Shown here: one piece after another, positions 8,204 through 16,814 of the stretch
Position numbering within the stretch: the first letter of the stretch is position 1
Layout of the letters: each line of letters begins with the position of its first letter
Assembly (NCBI GenBank): GCA_018653485.1
Contig: JABHZE010000006.1
Location: 62,001-126,000, forward strand
Length of the DNA: 64,000 nt
Direction: 5' to 3'
Source: an archaeon
GTDB taxonomy: Archaea; Nanobdellota; Nanobdellia; Pacearchaeales; GW2011-AR1
Translations under genes and position numbers: made by a program
Notes under the pieces: model-generated
What the model saw: only the letters and a program-made list of their open reading frames with translations
Database searches by the model: none
What the model was told of the DNA's origin: nothing

Positions 8204-8800
8204 ATGGATTATGAAAATGAAAAAGATGTTTTTGAGAGATATTCCTTTGAAGGAGATTTTGATGAATTGCATAGATATTATAGGGAATTAATGGCTCTTT
8301 TAGATGAATTAAATTTAAATCAGGTTAGAAGAATTTTAAATGTTTTGAGATTTGCTCTTGAAAATAAAAAGAATGTTTATATTATTGGTAATGGTGGTAG
8401 TGCTTCAACTGCTGAACATTATGAAAATGATTTAATGAAGATTGGAGGTTTAAGGGCTTTTTCTTTAACTAATACTTCTGTTCTTACAGCTTTAGGAAAT
8501 GATAATGGTTATGAGAATATTTTTGTTGATAAATTAAAAACTATGATGGATGAAGGAGATGTTGTTATTGGGATAAGTGGGAGTGGAAACTCAATGAATG
8601 TTGTTAAGGCTTTAGAATATGCTAGGGAAAATGGGGGAATTCCTATAGGAGTGTTAGGATTTAATGGTGGAAAATGTTTAGAAGTTTTGAAAGATTATCC
8701 TTATGTGTTAGTTAAATCTGAAGATTATGGATATATTGAAGATGTTCATTTGACATTGAGTCATTCTCTTTCTAGATTAGTTAGGAAAAAGAAAATTTAG
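8204..8800 (+). CDS. gmhA: SIS-domain sugar-phosphate isomerase, GmhA-like
   Basis: A 198-aa cytosolic SIS fold close to sedoheptulose-7-phosphate isomerase, which makes D-glycero-D-manno-heptose 7-phosphate for nucleotide-activated heptose. Visible motifs are the phosphate-binding IIGNGGSAST (about residues 61-70), TALGND, and GISGSGNSMNV. The C-terminal helix carries EDVHLTLSHSL; the E and H of this region are part of the GmhA active site. It lies between the pilus ATPase and platform genes and has its own promoter. A role in making sugar for pilus or surface glycans is attractive but inferred. Other SIS roles (DiaA-like) are less likely in archaea. Confidence 0.8.
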   Translation: MDYENEKDVFERYSFEGDFDELHRYYRELMALLDELNLNQVRRILNVLRFALENKKNVYIIGNGGSASTAEHYENDLMKIGGLRAFSLTNTSVLTALGNDNGYENIFVDKLKTMMDEGDVVIGISGSGNSMNVVKALEYARENGGIPIGVLGFNGGKCLEVLKDYPYVLVKSEDYGYIEDVHLTLSHSLSRLVRKKKI

Positions 8801-8858
8801 ACATATAAGAATATTTATAATATGTTTTCTCTATTGTTTAATATAGTTTGAGGTGAAA

Positions 8859-11057
8859 ATGGATGTTGATGAAGTTTTGAAAAAATATTCTAAAAAAATA
8901 GAGAAAGAAGTTCAAGGAGAAAGTAATTTGGGGCAGGGTTCTAAAGGTATGACTACTGCTGGAACTGGTTTTTCTGTAACTGGGGAAAATATTTCTCAGG
9001 ATTATTCTAGATTTAAACAAGATATGCTTCCAGAACTTTCAAGATATGAAAGATTGGTTAAAAGTTTGGGAAGTTTTATTAAAATTAAATTAGCTAAAAA
9101 AGATTCTGATAAAATTAACAAATCTCTTCAAACAGCTCACTTAAATGTTAGTGCAGGAGAGGTTGCAGGATTAGCTATTTTTAGTTTTTTAGCAATTGTT
9201 TTGATAGGTATTTTGATAAGTGTTGCTATTTGGTTAATTTGGGGAGGTTTTCCAATTTTATTTTTAGGATTAATTTTCATATTTTCAATGTTTTTGTTTT
9301 ATTATTTTTATTCAACTCCTTCGAGATTAGCTATTAAATGGAAATTAAAAGCCAGTAGTCAAATGGTTCCTGCTGTTCTTTATACTGTTATTTATATGAA
9401 GCATACAAGTAATCTTGAAAGAGCAATTAGTTTTGTTAGTAAACATGTTGAAGCACCCTTGTCATTAGATTTAAGAAAGGTCTTATGGGATGTTGAAACT
9501 GGGAAATTTTCTAGTTTGAAAGATAGTTTAGATTCTTATCTTGATTTTTGGAGAGATACTAATATGGAATTTGTAGAGAGTTTTCATTTGATTGAAAGTA
9601 GTTTATATGAGCCTGATGAAAGTAGAAGGGTTCAGATTTTAGAAAGATCTTTGAAGGTTATTTTAGATGGAGTTTATGATAAGATGTTGAGATATACTCA
9701 TTCTGTAAAGGCTCCATTAACTAATATTTACATGCTTGGAATTGTTCTTCCAACATTAGGGTTAGCTCTTTTGCCTCTTGCTTCAACATTATTGCAAGGA
9801 TTGATAAAATCAAGTCATGTTTTTATTTTGTTTAATTTAATAATTCCATTTTTTGTTTTTTATTTAACAACACAAGTAATGCTTAAACGTCCGGGAGGAT
9901 ATGGTGAATCAAGTTTGTTAGAAAAAAATCCTCTTTACCCTCAATATACTTCAAAGAGGCCTTATGTAATTGCAGGATTGATTTGTTTTCCTCTTTTGAT
10001 TTTAGGGTTATTACCTTTAATTTTTGGACTGACATTTATCCCTGATTTAATTGGATTGCAAAGTGATTACCCTCTTACAAATTTTGGATTAGGGTTTTTA
10101 GGGGATGGTGGTTTTTTTGATTTTAAAACAAATGATGAAGGAAATTTAGTTGGACCGTTTGGTATTGGTGCTTTATTATTAAGTTTGTTTATCCCTCTTT
10201 CGATTTCTATGTTTTTTTCAATATCTTTTTCCATGAGAACTAAAAATTTAATTAAAGCAAGAAATGATACTAAGGATTTAGAAAAAGAATTTAATAGTAG
10301 TTTGTTTACTCTTGGAAATAGGTTAGGAGATGGAAATCCTGCAGAAATTGCTTTTTCTAAGGTTGCAGAAAGTGTTAAAGGGCAGAAGACTGAGAATTTT
10401 TTTAGAATAGTTCATACAAATATTCAATCAATGGGGATGAGTTTAGAAGAAGCTATTTTTAATCCTCGGAGAGGTGCTTTAATTTATTATCCTTCTAATT
10501 TAATTGCAACAAGTATGAGAATTCTTATTGAGAGTGTTAAAAAAGGTTTGAAGGTTGCTGCACAAAGTTTAATGAGTATTTCAGAGTATGTTCGTAATCT
10601 GCAGAAGATTAATGAAAGATTAAGGGATTTGTTAGCTGATGTTGTTTCTGATATGAGTAGTAATATGACTTTTTTAGCTCCTTTATTGGCTGGAATTGTT
10701 GTTGGTTTAGCAAGTATGATAACTGCTATTTTAGGTAAGTTAAGTGGTTTGATTACTGGAGGGACTGATATTGAAGTTCTGGGAGGAGATATTTCTACGA
10801 TTACTACTTTGTTTGATCAATTGAAAATGGTTCCACCATATTATTTACAAATTGCAATTGGAATATATTTAATACAAATTGTATTTGTTTTAACAGGAAC
10901 TTTAGTTACTATTGATGCTGGAGAAGATAAATTAATGCAGACTTATAAGACTGCTAAGAATTTATTGAGAAGTAGTATTTTGTATTTAATAGTTGCATTG
11001 GTTTCAATTGTTGTGTTAGGTGTTTTGGCTAATATTGCATTGCCTGCTTTGGGATGA
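8859..11057 (+). CDS. Type II/IV secretion platform membrane protein (double T2SSF, TadC/FlaJ-like)
   Basis: A 732-aa polytopic protein. The start is the ATG at 8859, with GAGGTGA at 8850-8856; the GTG at 8853 overlaps that site. Two T2SSF-type halves can be seen: residues about 90-340 (helices, cytosolic helical block, helices) and about 450-730 (cytosolic block followed by three C-terminal helices). This matches archaeal FlaJ/TadC platforms, which anchor the ATPase and feed pilins into the filament. The phrase VAESVKGQKTENFFRIVHTN is a typical T2SSF cytosolic segment. It directly precedes the pilin-like genes. Confidence 0.88.
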   Translation: MDVDEVLKKYSKKIEKEVQGESNLGQGSKGMTTAGTGFSVTGENISQDYSRFKQDMLPELSRYERLVKSLGSFIKIKLAKKDSDKINKSLQTAHLNVSAGEVAGLAIFSFLAIVLIGILISVAIWLIWGGFPILFLGLIFIFSMFLFYYFYSTPSRLAIKWKLKASSQMVPAVLYTVIYMKHTSNLERAISFVSKHVEAPLSLDLRKVLWDVETGKFSSLKDSLDSYLDFWRDTNMEFVESFHLIESSLYEPDESRRVQILERSLKVILDGVYDKMLRYTHSVKAPLTNIYMLGIVLPTLGLALLPLASTLLQGLIKSSHVFILFNLIIPFFVFYLTTQVMLKRPGGYGESSLLEKNPLYPQYTSKRPYVIAGLICFPLLILGLLPLIFGLTFIPDLIGLQSDYPLTNFGLGFLGDGGFFDFKTNDEGNLVGPFGIGALLLSLFIPLSISMFFSISFSMRTKNLIKARNDTKDLEKEFNSSLFTLGNRLGDGNPAEIAFSKVAESVKGQKTENFFRIVHTNIQSMGMSLEEAIFNPRRGALIYYPSNLIATSMRILIESVKKGLKVAAQSLMSISEYVRNLQKINERLRDLLADVVSDMSSNMTFLAPLLAGIVVGLASMITAILGKLSGLITGGTDIEVLGGDISTITTLFDQLKMVPPYYLQIAIGIYLIQIVFVLTGTLVTIDAGEDKLMQTYKTAKNLLRSSILYLIVALVSIVVLGVLANIALPALG

Positions 11058-11105
11058 AGAATATAAAAGAGAATCTTTATTAATGTAGAATTTCTTTATT
11101 AATTT

Positions 11106-11456
11106 ATGAATAAAAAGGGGTTTGAACTTGTTTGGAATAATTTAGTGGTAATGGTGATAGCTATTGTGTTATTGATTTCTCTTTTGGGTTTTTTTGCATT
11201 TAGTAGTGGGAATTTTATGTCAAATATTAAAGGTTATTTTAGTTATGCTAATGTTGACTCTGTTGTGAGTGGTTGTAATCTTCTTGGGGGTTCTGGAGAG
11301 GGCTATGCTTTTTGTTGTGAGAAAAAAGATGTTAAATATTATGTTGAGGGTGAAAGAAGTGAAGGGAGTTTTAGTTGTGAGGAATTAAGGGGAATGGAAT
11401 TTTATGTTGTTGATTTTAGTTGTGAAGAGGTAAATTGTGGAGATGAGATAGTTTAA
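11106..11456 (+). CDS. Pilin-like protein, Cys-rich
   Basis: A 116-aa protein. The N-terminus MNKKGFELVWNNL followed by one 20-residue hydrophobic helix is the layout of an archaeal class III (type IV pilin) signal, with cleavage by the A24 peptidase expected after the KKG. The exposed part (about residues 40-116) has seven cysteines, including a CC pair, which suggests disulfide stabilisation outside the cell. It is the first of a string of similar genes, 48 bp after the platform gene. Whether it is a structural or a minor pilin cannot be told. Confidence 0.7.
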   Translation: MNKKGFELVWNNLVVMVIAIVLLISLLGFFAFSSGNFMSNIKGYFSYANVDSVVSGCNLLGGSGEGYAFCCEKKDVKYYVEGERSEGSFSCEELRGMEFYVVDFSCEEVNCGDEIV

Positions 11457-11476
11457 AATTAAAAATTTTAAAGATT
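11452..11476 (+). repeat. TTTAAAATT hairpin with GATT tail, family C copy 1
   Basis: TTTAAAATT (11452-11460), loop AAA, then AATTTTAAA (11464-11472) form a 9-bp perfect stem followed by GATT. It overlaps the stop codon of the preceding gene. The same motif follows RadA and the 1947-aa gene. Confidence 0.55.
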
Positions 11477-11482
11477 CAAAAA

Positions 11483-11647
11483 ATGGAAAAAACTAAAAAA
11501 GGCGCAATTGAATTAGATACTTTGGGGTGGATGATTATAGCGGTGTTAGTTTTGGTGATTGTTGTTGTAGGAATAATTGTTTTGGGTGGGAAAGGGGAGG
11601 GAATGATTGAGTTTATTAAAAATATTTTTAGATTTGGAGTTGAGTAA
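11483..11647 (+). CDS. Very short pilin-like protein
   Basis: A 54-aa open frame: ATG at 11483, TAA ending at 11647. The N-terminus MEKTKKGAIELDTLGW is followed by a single hydrophobic helix rich in Val/Ile and a short amphipathic tail. The KKG, then an acidic residue at +5 from the expected cleavage site (A-I-E-L-D), matches class III signal peptides, in which a Glu near +5 is conserved. Its stop codon is one base from the next start. It is essentially a pilin N-terminal helix with no globular domain, as in minimal archaeal pilins. Confidence 0.65.
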   Translation: MEKTKKGAIELDTLGWMIIAVLVLVIVVVGIIVLGGKGEGMIEFIKNIFRFGVE

Positions 11648-11648
11648 T

Positions 11649-13025
11649 ATGGTGAATAGAATTTTTGAGGATGAGCGAGGTGCTAAGTTGGTTAGTAATA
11701 AGTTGATTAATATTATTATACTTATTTTTGTTCTTGTCATGGTTTTGTTATTAGTTCTTTATTGGTTTTTTCCAAATGTTTTGAATGATTTGATTCCTGA
11801 TTTTATGACTAATGAAGGGAATGAAACAATTGATGAAGATTTATGTACAAAGGTTGCGTTTATAGATAAGGATGGTTATTTTTATATTAAGGGTGTGAAA
11901 ACTAATTTGTATAGTACTCTGAGGACTAATCGGATTATGTATTCTGCTCCTTGGAGAGGGGATATTCATATAGGAAATATTGAATCTGATGGTGAGGAAA
12001 GGCAGGTTATTATTTTTGATAGATATTTGGGAGATTTTGAAGAGATTAATGAGTTTGAAGGTATTGATGAAGATAAACTTCCAGATCTTGAAATTTTAGA
12101 AAGATTTAGTGAGAGTTTTAGATTAGGTGAGAGTAGTTGGTTGTGCGAAGGAGAGAGGATTTGTAAAGAGAAATGTGAATTTTTTGGAGAGTGTAGTGAA
12201 AGGGTAGATGTTGATAAGGTTCATATTGGAAGAATGGATTGTGAAAAAGGATTTTGTTTAGTTGAAAAAAGTAAAGAGATTTTAGAAGATAATGGTTTAG
12301 AGATTAAAGAATTTGGTTTTAGTAATTATGAGGGAGGAGTAGATAATCTTCTTGATAAGGATAGTTTTGAACTTACTTATGGTGTTGAGAGTGCTAAGTT
12401 GATTAAGTTTGATATTGAAGGGGATGATGTTTGTTATGTTATTAGAACTAATAAAAGATATTTGGATAAGGGTTCTGATGATTTTGATGTTGTTGGTTGG
12501 GTTGCAGAAGGTGATGATGAAACTTTAGAATTAAGTGCTTGGAGTTTAGATGGTAGAAGTGTTGTTAAGAGATTAGAAATAAAATCTAAAGAACTTCCTC
12601 AAGGTTTTGCAGAGGGAGAAGTTATTCGAGATAAGTTTTTTAGTGGAGATATTCAGGGTATTAGTGTAGGAGAAAGGGCTTATGTTTTTGGAGTTGATAT
12701 TGATATGTATGATAAGGAAAAGAAAGTAGGAATTGCTCCTAATGATTTTATGATTAAGAAAGTTGGAGGAAATGAAGTGGAAATACTTATGTATGATAAG
12801 GAAAAGAAAGTAGGAATTGCTCCTAATGATTTTATGATTAAGAAAGTTGGAGGAAATGAAGTGGAAATACTTATGTTTGGAGAGAGTGGAGGATTTAATG
12901 TTATTGATTGGAAAGAATTAGATTGTCTTTTATGGTGGAGAGGAATTAAATTGAATTTAGATAAATTGAAAGGAGAAGATTATAGTTTAAGAAAAGTGCT
13001 ATATGAATTTTGTGAATTGAATTGA
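11649..13025 (+). CDS. Large pilin-like/surface protein with an exact internal duplication
   Basis: The start is the ATG at 11649 (MVNRIFEDERGAKLVSNKL), just after the previous stop; 458 aa. One hydrophobic helix (about residues 22-40) is preceded by a charged stretch with RGAK, reminiscent of a prepilin signal. The rest is extracellular in type, acidic, with eight or so cysteines clustered between residues 170 and 210 (C-x-x-x-C pattern). An 84-bp segment (12705-12788) is repeated exactly in tandem (12789-12872) and duplicates 28 residues beginning MYDKEKKVGIAPN. It overlaps the next gene (TGATG). Confidence 0.65.
   Translation: MVNRIFEDERGAKLVSNKLINIIILIFVLVMVLLLVLYWFFPNVLNDLIPDFMTNEGNETIDEDLCTKVAFIDKDGYFYIKGVKTNLYSTLRTNRIMYSAPWRGDIHIGNIESDGEERQVIIFDRYLGDFEEINEFEGIDEDKLPDLEILERFSESFRLGESSWLCEGERICKEKCEFFGECSERVDVDKVHIGRMDCEKGFCLVEKSKEILEDNGLEIKEFGFSNYEGGVDNLLDKDSFELTYGVESAKLIKFDIEGDDVCYVIRTNKRYLDKGSDDFDVVGWVAEGDDETLELSAWSLDGRSVVKRLEIKSKELPQGFAEGEVIRDKFFSGDIQGISVGERAYVFGVDIDMYDKEKKVGIAPNDFMIKKVGGNEVEILMYDKEKKVGIAPNDFMIKKVGGNEVEILMFGESGGFNVIDWKELDCLLWWRGIKLNLDKLKGEDYSLRKVLYEFCELN
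12705..12872 (+). repeat. Exact tandem duplication, 2 x 84 bp, inside a coding region
   Basis: 12705-12788 and 12789-12872 are identical as read, and the repeat length keeps the frame. The lack of any silent difference points to a very recent event or to an assembly artefact. Confidence 0.95.
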
Positions 13026-13591
13026 TGAGAAGGAATAAAAATAAATTTATGAACAAGGATGGGTTGTTATTGGGAGAGCATACTATAAATTTAGTTATTG
13101 CTGTTTTGGTAATTTTGGTTTTGGTAGGCGGATTGTATACTATGTATAATATTAATAGAGGCAATCAAGATTTAGAAAAATCTGAAACAGCATTAGATAT
13201 AATAATTGATAGAATTAATTTTGTTAAAGATTCTGAAGAGTTAAATGAAATAAGTGTGATTATTTATCCTGTTAAGGGTTGGTATCTGAAAAGTTTTAAT
13301 AATTTTAAATCTCCTGAGGGTGAGAAAGAGTTGAAGAAAAGTTGGTTATGTATTTGTGATGGTGCTGGTTGTTTTGGTGAAAAAATTTGTAAGGGTTTTA
13401 AGGAAGAAGATGTTTTTGTTGATTCAAGTAGTACAACTTTTATTCCAACTGGAGGATATATGATGCCTGCAGGTATTGATTCAGTTAGTGAAAAAACATT
13501 AAAGTTTAAGGATGCTGTTTGGGAGATAATAATTTTTGAAGAAGAAGATAAAATTAGTATTCGAGTGGGGGAAAATGTTAAAAATGAATAA
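13025..13591 (+). CDS. Pilin-like protein
   Basis: The start is the ATG at 13025, which overlaps the preceding stop as TGATG (translational coupling likely). The 188-aa product begins with a basic stretch (MRRNKNKFMNKDG), then LLLGEHTINLVIAVLVILVL, a single hydrophobic helix with a Glu near its start as in pilins. The expected A24 cleavage is after KDG. The exposed domain of about 150 residues contains a four-cysteine cluster (CICDGAGCFGEKIC, about residues 113-126). Function within the pilus-like system is unknown. Confidence 0.68.
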   Translation: MRRNKNKFMNKDGLLLGEHTINLVIAVLVILVLVGGLYTMYNINRGNQDLEKSETALDIIIDRINFVKDSEELNEISVIIYPVKGWYLKSFNNFKSPEGEKELKKSWLCICDGAGCFGEKICKGFKEEDVFVDSSSTTFIPTGGYMMPAGIDSVSEKTLKFKDAVWEIIIFEEEDKISIRVGENVKNE

Positions 13592-13706
13592 GAGTTTTAA
13601 TAAAAAAGGGGTAATGGATCAATTTGTAAAATGGACTTTATGGATAATTGCATTTTTAATTGGATTATTTGTGGTTTATCAAATTGGAAAGGCGGTGTTT
13701 GGTTAA
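13584..13706 (+). CDS. Very short pilin-like protein
   Basis: A 40-aa frame with ATG at 13584, overlapping the end of the preceding gene by 8 bp, and TAA ending at 13706. The N-terminus MNKSFNKKGVMDQFVKWTLW continues into a hydrophobic helix (IIAFLIGLFVVYQI) and stops almost at once. The KKG plus hydrophobic helix again fits a prepilin signal, with no globular head. Codon use and tight overlap with both neighbours support a real gene. Confidence 0.6.
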   Translation: MNKSFNKKGVMDQFVKWTLWIIAFLIGLFVVYQIGKAVFG

Positions 13707-14699
13707 ATGGTAATGAGTAAAAATTTATTTATGGACAAAAGAGCAATTATGTGGAAGTTTTTTATTGCAGTCTTAGTTTTGGTTATAAGTTTAGCAGTTA
13801 TTTTACTTCTTTACTATGGTATTGATTGGAGTTCTAATTCTGATAAAAAGATTTGTCATCAATCAATTGTGTTAAGGAGTTCTGTTACTCTAGGGGATTT
13901 GCCTACTCAAGAGATTGTTCCATTGAATTGTAAAACAGAGAAGATTTGTTTGAATAGGGGAGATAAATGTAGTGAATTTGGATTTGAAGAAAAAATTCGT
14001 AGAGAAAAAATAAGTTCTAATGAAGATAAAGCTAAAGAAGATGTTTTAGAACTTTTTGCAAATGAATTATATGATTGTCATGATACTGTTGGAAGAGGAT
14101 TATTACAATTTATGCCTAAGACTTGGAGTAGTAATAGTTATTGTCTGATGTGTTCAAGAATTGCATTAGATGAGGAGAGTAAAGAATTGGTTAAGGAGAT
14201 TACTTATTTGGAATTATATGCTTATATGAAAAATAAAAAAGTTGATGGAGTTAGTTTGCTTGAAAGAACTTATGGGATTAAGCGGTTGGATGATATGGAG
14301 GAAGCTTTGAATGTTGCTTTGGAAATAAATAATAAAAAGACTAATACCCAATTAGAATCTATTGAGGATTTTAAGATTGATTTAACTCAGGAAAATGCGA
14401 TTGTTGTTCAAATGTCTCCTGATAATGTTTGGAAGAAATATACTGCAGGGACTTTAGGGGCTGTTGGTGGAGGAGCTTTAGTTGTTGGAGGAATAGTTGC
14501 TGCTCCATTTAGTTTAGGAAGTAGTTTAAGTTTAACTGCTGTTGGAATAGGGGTTGTTGCAGGGGGTGCAACAGGAGGGGTTATTTATAGTTCAAATTTT
14601 GCAGAAGATGATAGTAGATATGTTTATCCTACTGTGTATCCTTATACTATTGAATCCTTGAGGGGTTTGGAATGTTCGAGTTTTGAAACCGCTCCTTGA
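13707..14699 (+). CDS. Membrane-anchored surface protein of the pilus-like locus
   Basis: A 330-aa protein; the ATG at 13707 immediately follows the previous TAA, and an alternative ATG lies at 13713. The N-terminus (NLFMDKRAIMWKFFIAVLVL) is basic and then hydrophobic, like its neighbours. Six or seven cysteines lie between residues 45 and 155. Near the C-terminus a long Gly/Val/Ala-rich hydrophobic stretch (about residues 245-295, beginning GAVGGGALVVGG) could form one or two membrane segments or a hydrophobic hairpin. That layout is unlike a simple pilin. Family not recognised. Confidence 0.6.
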   Translation: MVMSKNLFMDKRAIMWKFFIAVLVLVISLAVILLLYYGIDWSSNSDKKICHQSIVLRSSVTLGDLPTQEIVPLNCKTEKICLNRGDKCSEFGFEEKIRREKISSNEDKAKEDVLELFANELYDCHDTVGRGLLQFMPKTWSSNSYCLMCSRIALDEESKELVKEITYLELYAYMKNKKVDGVSLLERTYGIKRLDDMEEALNVALEINNKKTNTQLESIEDFKIDLTQENAIVVQMSPDNVWKKYTAGTLGAVGGGALVVGGIVAAPFSLGSSLSLTAVGIGVVAGGATGGVIYSSNFAEDDSRYVYPTVYPYTIESLRGLECSSFETAP

Positions 14700-14710
14700 T
14701 TTTTAGTTAA

Positions 14711-14720
14711 GTTTATAATG
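14711..14720 (+). promoter_or_regulatory. TATA box for the 14741 gene
   Basis: The sequence gtttataatg lies about 25 bp before the ATG at 14741, suggesting a second, leaderless transcription start within the pilin-like gene string. Confidence 0.5.
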
Positions 14721-14740
14721 TTTTTTTGGTTGAATTATTT

Positions 14741-15178
14741 ATGGTGAATAAAAGAGGGGATAGTGTTTTAATGGATACAATTGTTCCAGTTATATTTGTG
14801 ATAATTTTTTTAGTTATAGGGGGATTGTTTATGTTAAGGGTTGGAAGTGGAGATGTTACTTCTGAACAGATTTATGCTAAACAAATTGCTTTGATTATTG
14901 ATAAAGCAGATGTTGGGATGAAAATTAATTTAGATGTTTCAAAATTACATGATATTGCCGAGGGAAATGATTATCGTGGGCAGATTATTAATATTGATAA
15001 TGAATTAAATGTTGTGAGGGTTAATTTGGTGAAAGGAAAAGGTTATGAGTTTAAGTTTTTTAATGGGCGAGACATTGTTTGGGAATTAAATGAAGAAGAG
15101 GAATTAGTTTTTGAGGTTGTGGATGGGGTGGGGATTGGAGATGGTGTGATTGAAGGAGGGGTTGTTGAAAATGAATAA
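14741..15178 (+). CDS. Pilin-like protein
   Basis: The start is the ATG at 14741 (MVNKRGDSVLMDTIVPVIF); the TTG five codons upstream would lie inside the leaderless promoter spacing. The 145-aa product has KRGDS followed by one hydrophobic helix, with cleavage expected after KRG. The exposed part of about 110 residues is acidic at its C-terminus (VVDGVGIGDGVIEGGVVENE) and lacks cysteines. The next gene overlaps its end by 8 bp and starts with the same MNKRGDS-type signal, which suggests that the pair arose by duplication. Confidence 0.66.
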   Translation: MVNKRGDSVLMDTIVPVIFVIIFLVIGGLFMLRVGSGDVTSEQIYAKQIALIIDKADVGMKINLDVSKLHDIAEGNDYRGQIINIDNELNVVRVNLVKGKGYEFKFFNGRDIVWELNEEEELVFEVVDGVGIGDGVIEGGVVENE

Positions 15179-15629
15179 GAGAGGGGATAGTAGGTTATTG
15201 TATTTCTTTTTGTTTTTTGGATTTGTAGTTGTGGGTGTTGCAATTGCTTGGGGTTTTTGGGTATTTTTTTCTAGTGAAATAGATGTTGTTGAAAAAGAAA
15301 ATGTTATTTTGAATAATCAATTGGTTAGAGTTTTGAGTAATGGGAATGAATTTAATTCTGAAAATTTTAATGAAGAGTTGATTATGGATAATGCAGGATT
15401 AGATGAAGGGGTTTTTAATGAAGGTATTTTTTATTTTAAAATAGATGTTGTTAGAGAATCAGGTGTTGAAAGTATTAGTAGGGGAAATCCTGATTTTGAA
15501 ATCCAATGTGAGTTAGAGGGGAAAGGATTTGCTAAATGTTATGAAGATAATTTGGTTTTGTTTGATAATGAAGAAGAGATTATCTTGTATATTCTAACTG
15601 GTTCAAATAATTTGGGGGTTAGTTTGTAA
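15171..15629 (+). CDS. Pilin-like protein
   Basis: The start is the ATG at 15171 (MNKRGDSRLLYFFLFFGF), overlapping the preceding stop. The 152-aa product has KRGDS, a hydrophobic helix to about residue 35 and an exposed acidic domain with two cysteines (about residues 113 and 121). The upstream in-frame GTG/TTG-type start was rejected because the MNKRGDS start aligns with the neighbouring pilin-like genes. Likely a minor pilin of the same system. Confidence 0.66.
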   Translation: MNKRGDSRLLYFFLFFGFVVVGVAIAWGFWVFFSSEIDVVEKENVILNNQLVRVLSNGNEFNSENFNEELIMDNAGLDEGVFNEGIFYFKIDVVRESGVESISRGNPDFEIQCELEGKGFAKCYEDNLVLFDNEEEIILYILTGSNNLGVSL

Positions 15630-15630
15630 G

Positions 15631-16317
15631 ATGGTTAAATTAAATAATCGTGCGCAGATAGGTTCTGGAATGAGTTTAATGTTTTTATTTTTGATATTGG
15701 TATTTATTTTATTTCTTTATGTGTTAGCTGTTTTGATTATTAGTGGGAGTGATTTTGTTGGGGATCTTGTTCAGGGAAGAGAAGATGTTTCTGAGTCCTC
15801 TCTTAAAGAAGAGGTTAATTCTTTAATTTATGAAAAAGAATTTTATAATCTTATGAATAAGGAGATTGATTTTAATGGTAAAAAAGATATTGAAAGAGCT
15901 ATATTGCATTCTTTAGAGGAGTATTCAAGTGTTTTTTCTTCTTCTGGGGAAAATAGTGGAAGGAGTGTTAGAGAGATATTTGGAATAGATAATTTACCTC
16001 AAACTGAAAGAGAATTTTTAAGGGTAGGTTTTAGTGAGGATGATTTTTTAAAAATCCAAGAAAGTAATGAGTTATTGGGGGAATTGATTTCTGAAGAGTT
16101 ATTTGCTTTTTGTTTAAGTGCAGATGATGAGGTTTTATTGGGAATTCCTCAAGGAGTTATTACTGAAAATGGATTTAAATTTTATGATGATTTTAGTGAT
16201 GAGATTTTTGTTGAAAGTAAGAAAAGTTTGGAAATAGGTACTCCGGTGATTAATCATGATATTTATTATAATAGCGACTTGATTGAAATTAAATTTAGGA
16301 TGCCTAGGGAGTGTTGA
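15631..16317 (+). CDS. Pilin-like protein
   Basis: A 228-aa protein starting one base after the previous stop. The N-terminus MVKLNNRAQIGSGMSLMFLF leads into a long hydrophobic helix (about residues 14-37). NNRAQ is close to the RGQ/RAQ cleavage contexts seen in archaeal prepilins. The exposed domain is rich in Glu/Ser, with a DNLPQTEREFLRVGFSEDDF segment and only two cysteines. The following gene is preceded by a GAGGT site near this gene's stop codon. Confidence 0.65.
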   Translation: MVKLNNRAQIGSGMSLMFLFLILVFILFLYVLAVLIISGSDFVGDLVQGREDVSESSLKEEVNSLIYEKEFYNLMNKEIDFNGKKDIERAILHSLEEYSSVFSSSGENSGRSVREIFGIDNLPQTEREFLRVGFSEDDFLKIQESNELLGELISEELFAFCLSADDEVLLGIPQGVITENGFKFYDDFSDEIFVESKKSLEIGTPVINHDIYYNSDLIEIKFRMPREC

Positions 16318-16321
16318 GGTA

Positions 16322-16807
16322 ATGGTAAGAGAATCAAAAATTAATTTAGGGAGAAATTTGGGAAAAAAAGGAATGTCATTAGCAGTGCTTATTTTCTTTT
16401 TTGTTTCTTTGATTTTATTAATTGGAAGTTTATTTTATTTTAATACTCAGAAAAATAATGTTGAAAAAACTTTAGATATTTCTGATAATATTGATAGGAT
16501 TTATTCAAAACAAACTGAATTAGATTATTATTCTTGGAAGATTTTTGATAAGGTGGTTAAGCAAGGGATTAGTAAGGGGGAGTTTGTTAATGGATTAAGG
16601 AGTGAGTTGGAATTTTATAAGGATGTTGAAAAAGGTTATGCTGTTCGAGAATTAGAGTTTCTTGAGAGGCAATTGGTTGTTGAGAATGTAGAGGTTAGTG
16701 ATGATAAGATTGTTTTGAAACTTAATTTTAATTTATACACAGATAGTTTTGGTGAGGGGTTGGTTATTGATTATAGTTATAATAGGGAATTGGTGAAAGA
16801 GTTTTGA
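16322..16807 (+). CDS. Pilin-like protein
   Basis: The start is the ATG at 16322, with GAGGT at 16316-16320; a longer in-frame reading from 16283 would place that site inside the gene. The 161-aa product begins with 20 basic residues, then GKKGMSLAVLIFFFVSLILL. The exposed part is mostly helical and charged, without cysteines. It is the last gene of the continuous string that starts at 11106, and it is followed by family B RNA copy 2. Confidence 0.66.
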   Translation: MVRESKINLGRNLGKKGMSLAVLIFFFVSLILLIGSLFYFNTQKNNVEKTLDISDNIDRIYSKQTELDYYSWKIFDKVVKQGISKGEFVNGLRSELEFYKDVEKGYAVRELEFLERQLVVENVEVSDDKIVLKLNFNLYTDSFGEGLVIDYSYNRELVKEF

Positions 16808-16814
16808 GGGATGG

